Source: Cladorrhinum sp. PSN259
Lineage: Eukaryota; Ascomycota; Sordariomycetes; Sordariales; Podosporaceae
Assembly (NCBI GenBank): GCA_033725935.1
Contig: MU867087.1
Location: 403,258 to 467,257 of the forward strand
Length of the DNA: 64,000 nucleotides
Direction: 5' to 3'
Every line of letters starts with the position of its first letter. The stretch's first letter is position 1. Below are positions 63,479-64,000 of the stretch, piece by piece. The position numbers and the translations under genes are program-made. The notes beneath the pieces were generated by a model, which saw nothing but the letters and a program-made list of their open reading frames with translations, ran no database searches and was not told where the DNA came from.

Positions 63479-64000
63479 AACGAGTCAATCCCAAAAGATA
63501 ACAGAGGCGGAATGAAAGGGCGCTTTGGGAATTCATAAAACTTACATAGACATACTTGACAAGGATTCCTCGAGATAATCCGTTTTCTGTGTTCGTTCGC
63601 CAGTGTTCAGACACCTTTTCAGAACGCCATTGCTTCTCCCTTGGGAGTTCGCGCCCAGCTGGTTACCGGTAACTTGGGGAGCTTGGTCGTAAGACGTCAG
63701 GGCTCTCGGTATGTTGCCAACATAGATGATCTTTAGCCACCCGAGGCACGTGGTTGTGTCTCCAGTATTCTCTTCATCAACACCCCCTCCCCGATCCCAA
63801 TGAAGGAGGATTTCCAAGATAAGCAGGTGATCGAATCTGCTAAATATTCTTCCTGAATTAGATTTTATTTTATCGCTATATTATTAACTCTTAAATTATA
63901 AATAAAAATAATAATATTTCGTACTACCGATTGCCCTTTAGTCAAAGGTTCGCCGGTCCTGCTAGCTATCTTATTGTACAGGAAAACCATGCCAGTTATC
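63479..64000. other. Intergenic, AT-rich at the end
   Basis: Non-coding. The stretch at about 63,840-63,930 is strongly AT-rich (runs such as AATAAAAATAATAATA), probably the edge of another RIP-affected block. Confidence 0.5.

Overview
The window reads as nuclear DNA of a filamentous ascomycete (Pezizomycotina, most likely a Sordariomycete). The evidence is short GT-AG introns of 51-102 bp with CTAAC/CTGAC-type branch points, fungal-only families (HET domain, DUF7708-NACHT NLR, DUF8021, CLN3/Btn1, alkaline ceramidase, NmrA) and AT-rich transposon relics damaged by C-to-T/G-to-A transitions of the CpA-to-TpA kind left by RIP. I could not fix genus or species, and I found no tRNA, rRNA or CRISPR array.

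Layout. 0-7 kb: a two-exon subtilase that has lost its catalytic Asp, an F-box fragment, a small secreted protein and a DUF8021 secreted protein, next to AT-rich DNA. 7.45-14.62 kb: a complete but RIP-ruined Ty3/gypsy chromovirus on the minus strand, with 486-bp LTRs, a perfect 5-bp target duplication, a polypurine tract and a conserved antisense ORF. 15-25 kb: a Thr-rich secreted protein (with a relic of its 3' end 8 kb away), a conserved gene broken by one early TAG, and a three-exon gene with a run of pentapeptide-like repeats. 25-31 kb: a divergent pair made of a HeLo-like N-terminal protein and a large fungal protein kinase. 31-40 kb: a frameshifted F-box-like gene, an RCC1-like relic, a GMC oxidoreductase, an alkaline ceramidase, a 911-bp hAT-like non-autonomous element with 8-bp target duplications, an LTR fragment and a small conserved protein. 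40-56 kb: a HET-ankyrin gene, a nine-exon SNF2 helicase and a seven-exon DUF7708-NACHT-C2H2 NLR with a long new C-terminal repeat region. 56-64 kb: housekeeping-type genes (CLN3, NmrA-like) and a multi-pass membrane protein.

Functional theme. The 25-56 kb part looks like an accessory non-self-recognition and defence neighbourhood (HeLo-like/kinase pair, HET-ANK, NLR), mixed with repeats, pseudogenes and a few conserved enzymes.

The most unusual signal is a 38-bp sequence family with the core CCGGTTATGCCCGATAACGC, present five times in 64 kb. Two copies are clean insertions flanked by perfect 13- and 14-bp direct repeats. One of these sits inside the NLR coding region, where the target duplication itself supplies GT and AG ends around a CTAAC box, as expected for an introner-like intron or an in-frame 17-residue insertion.
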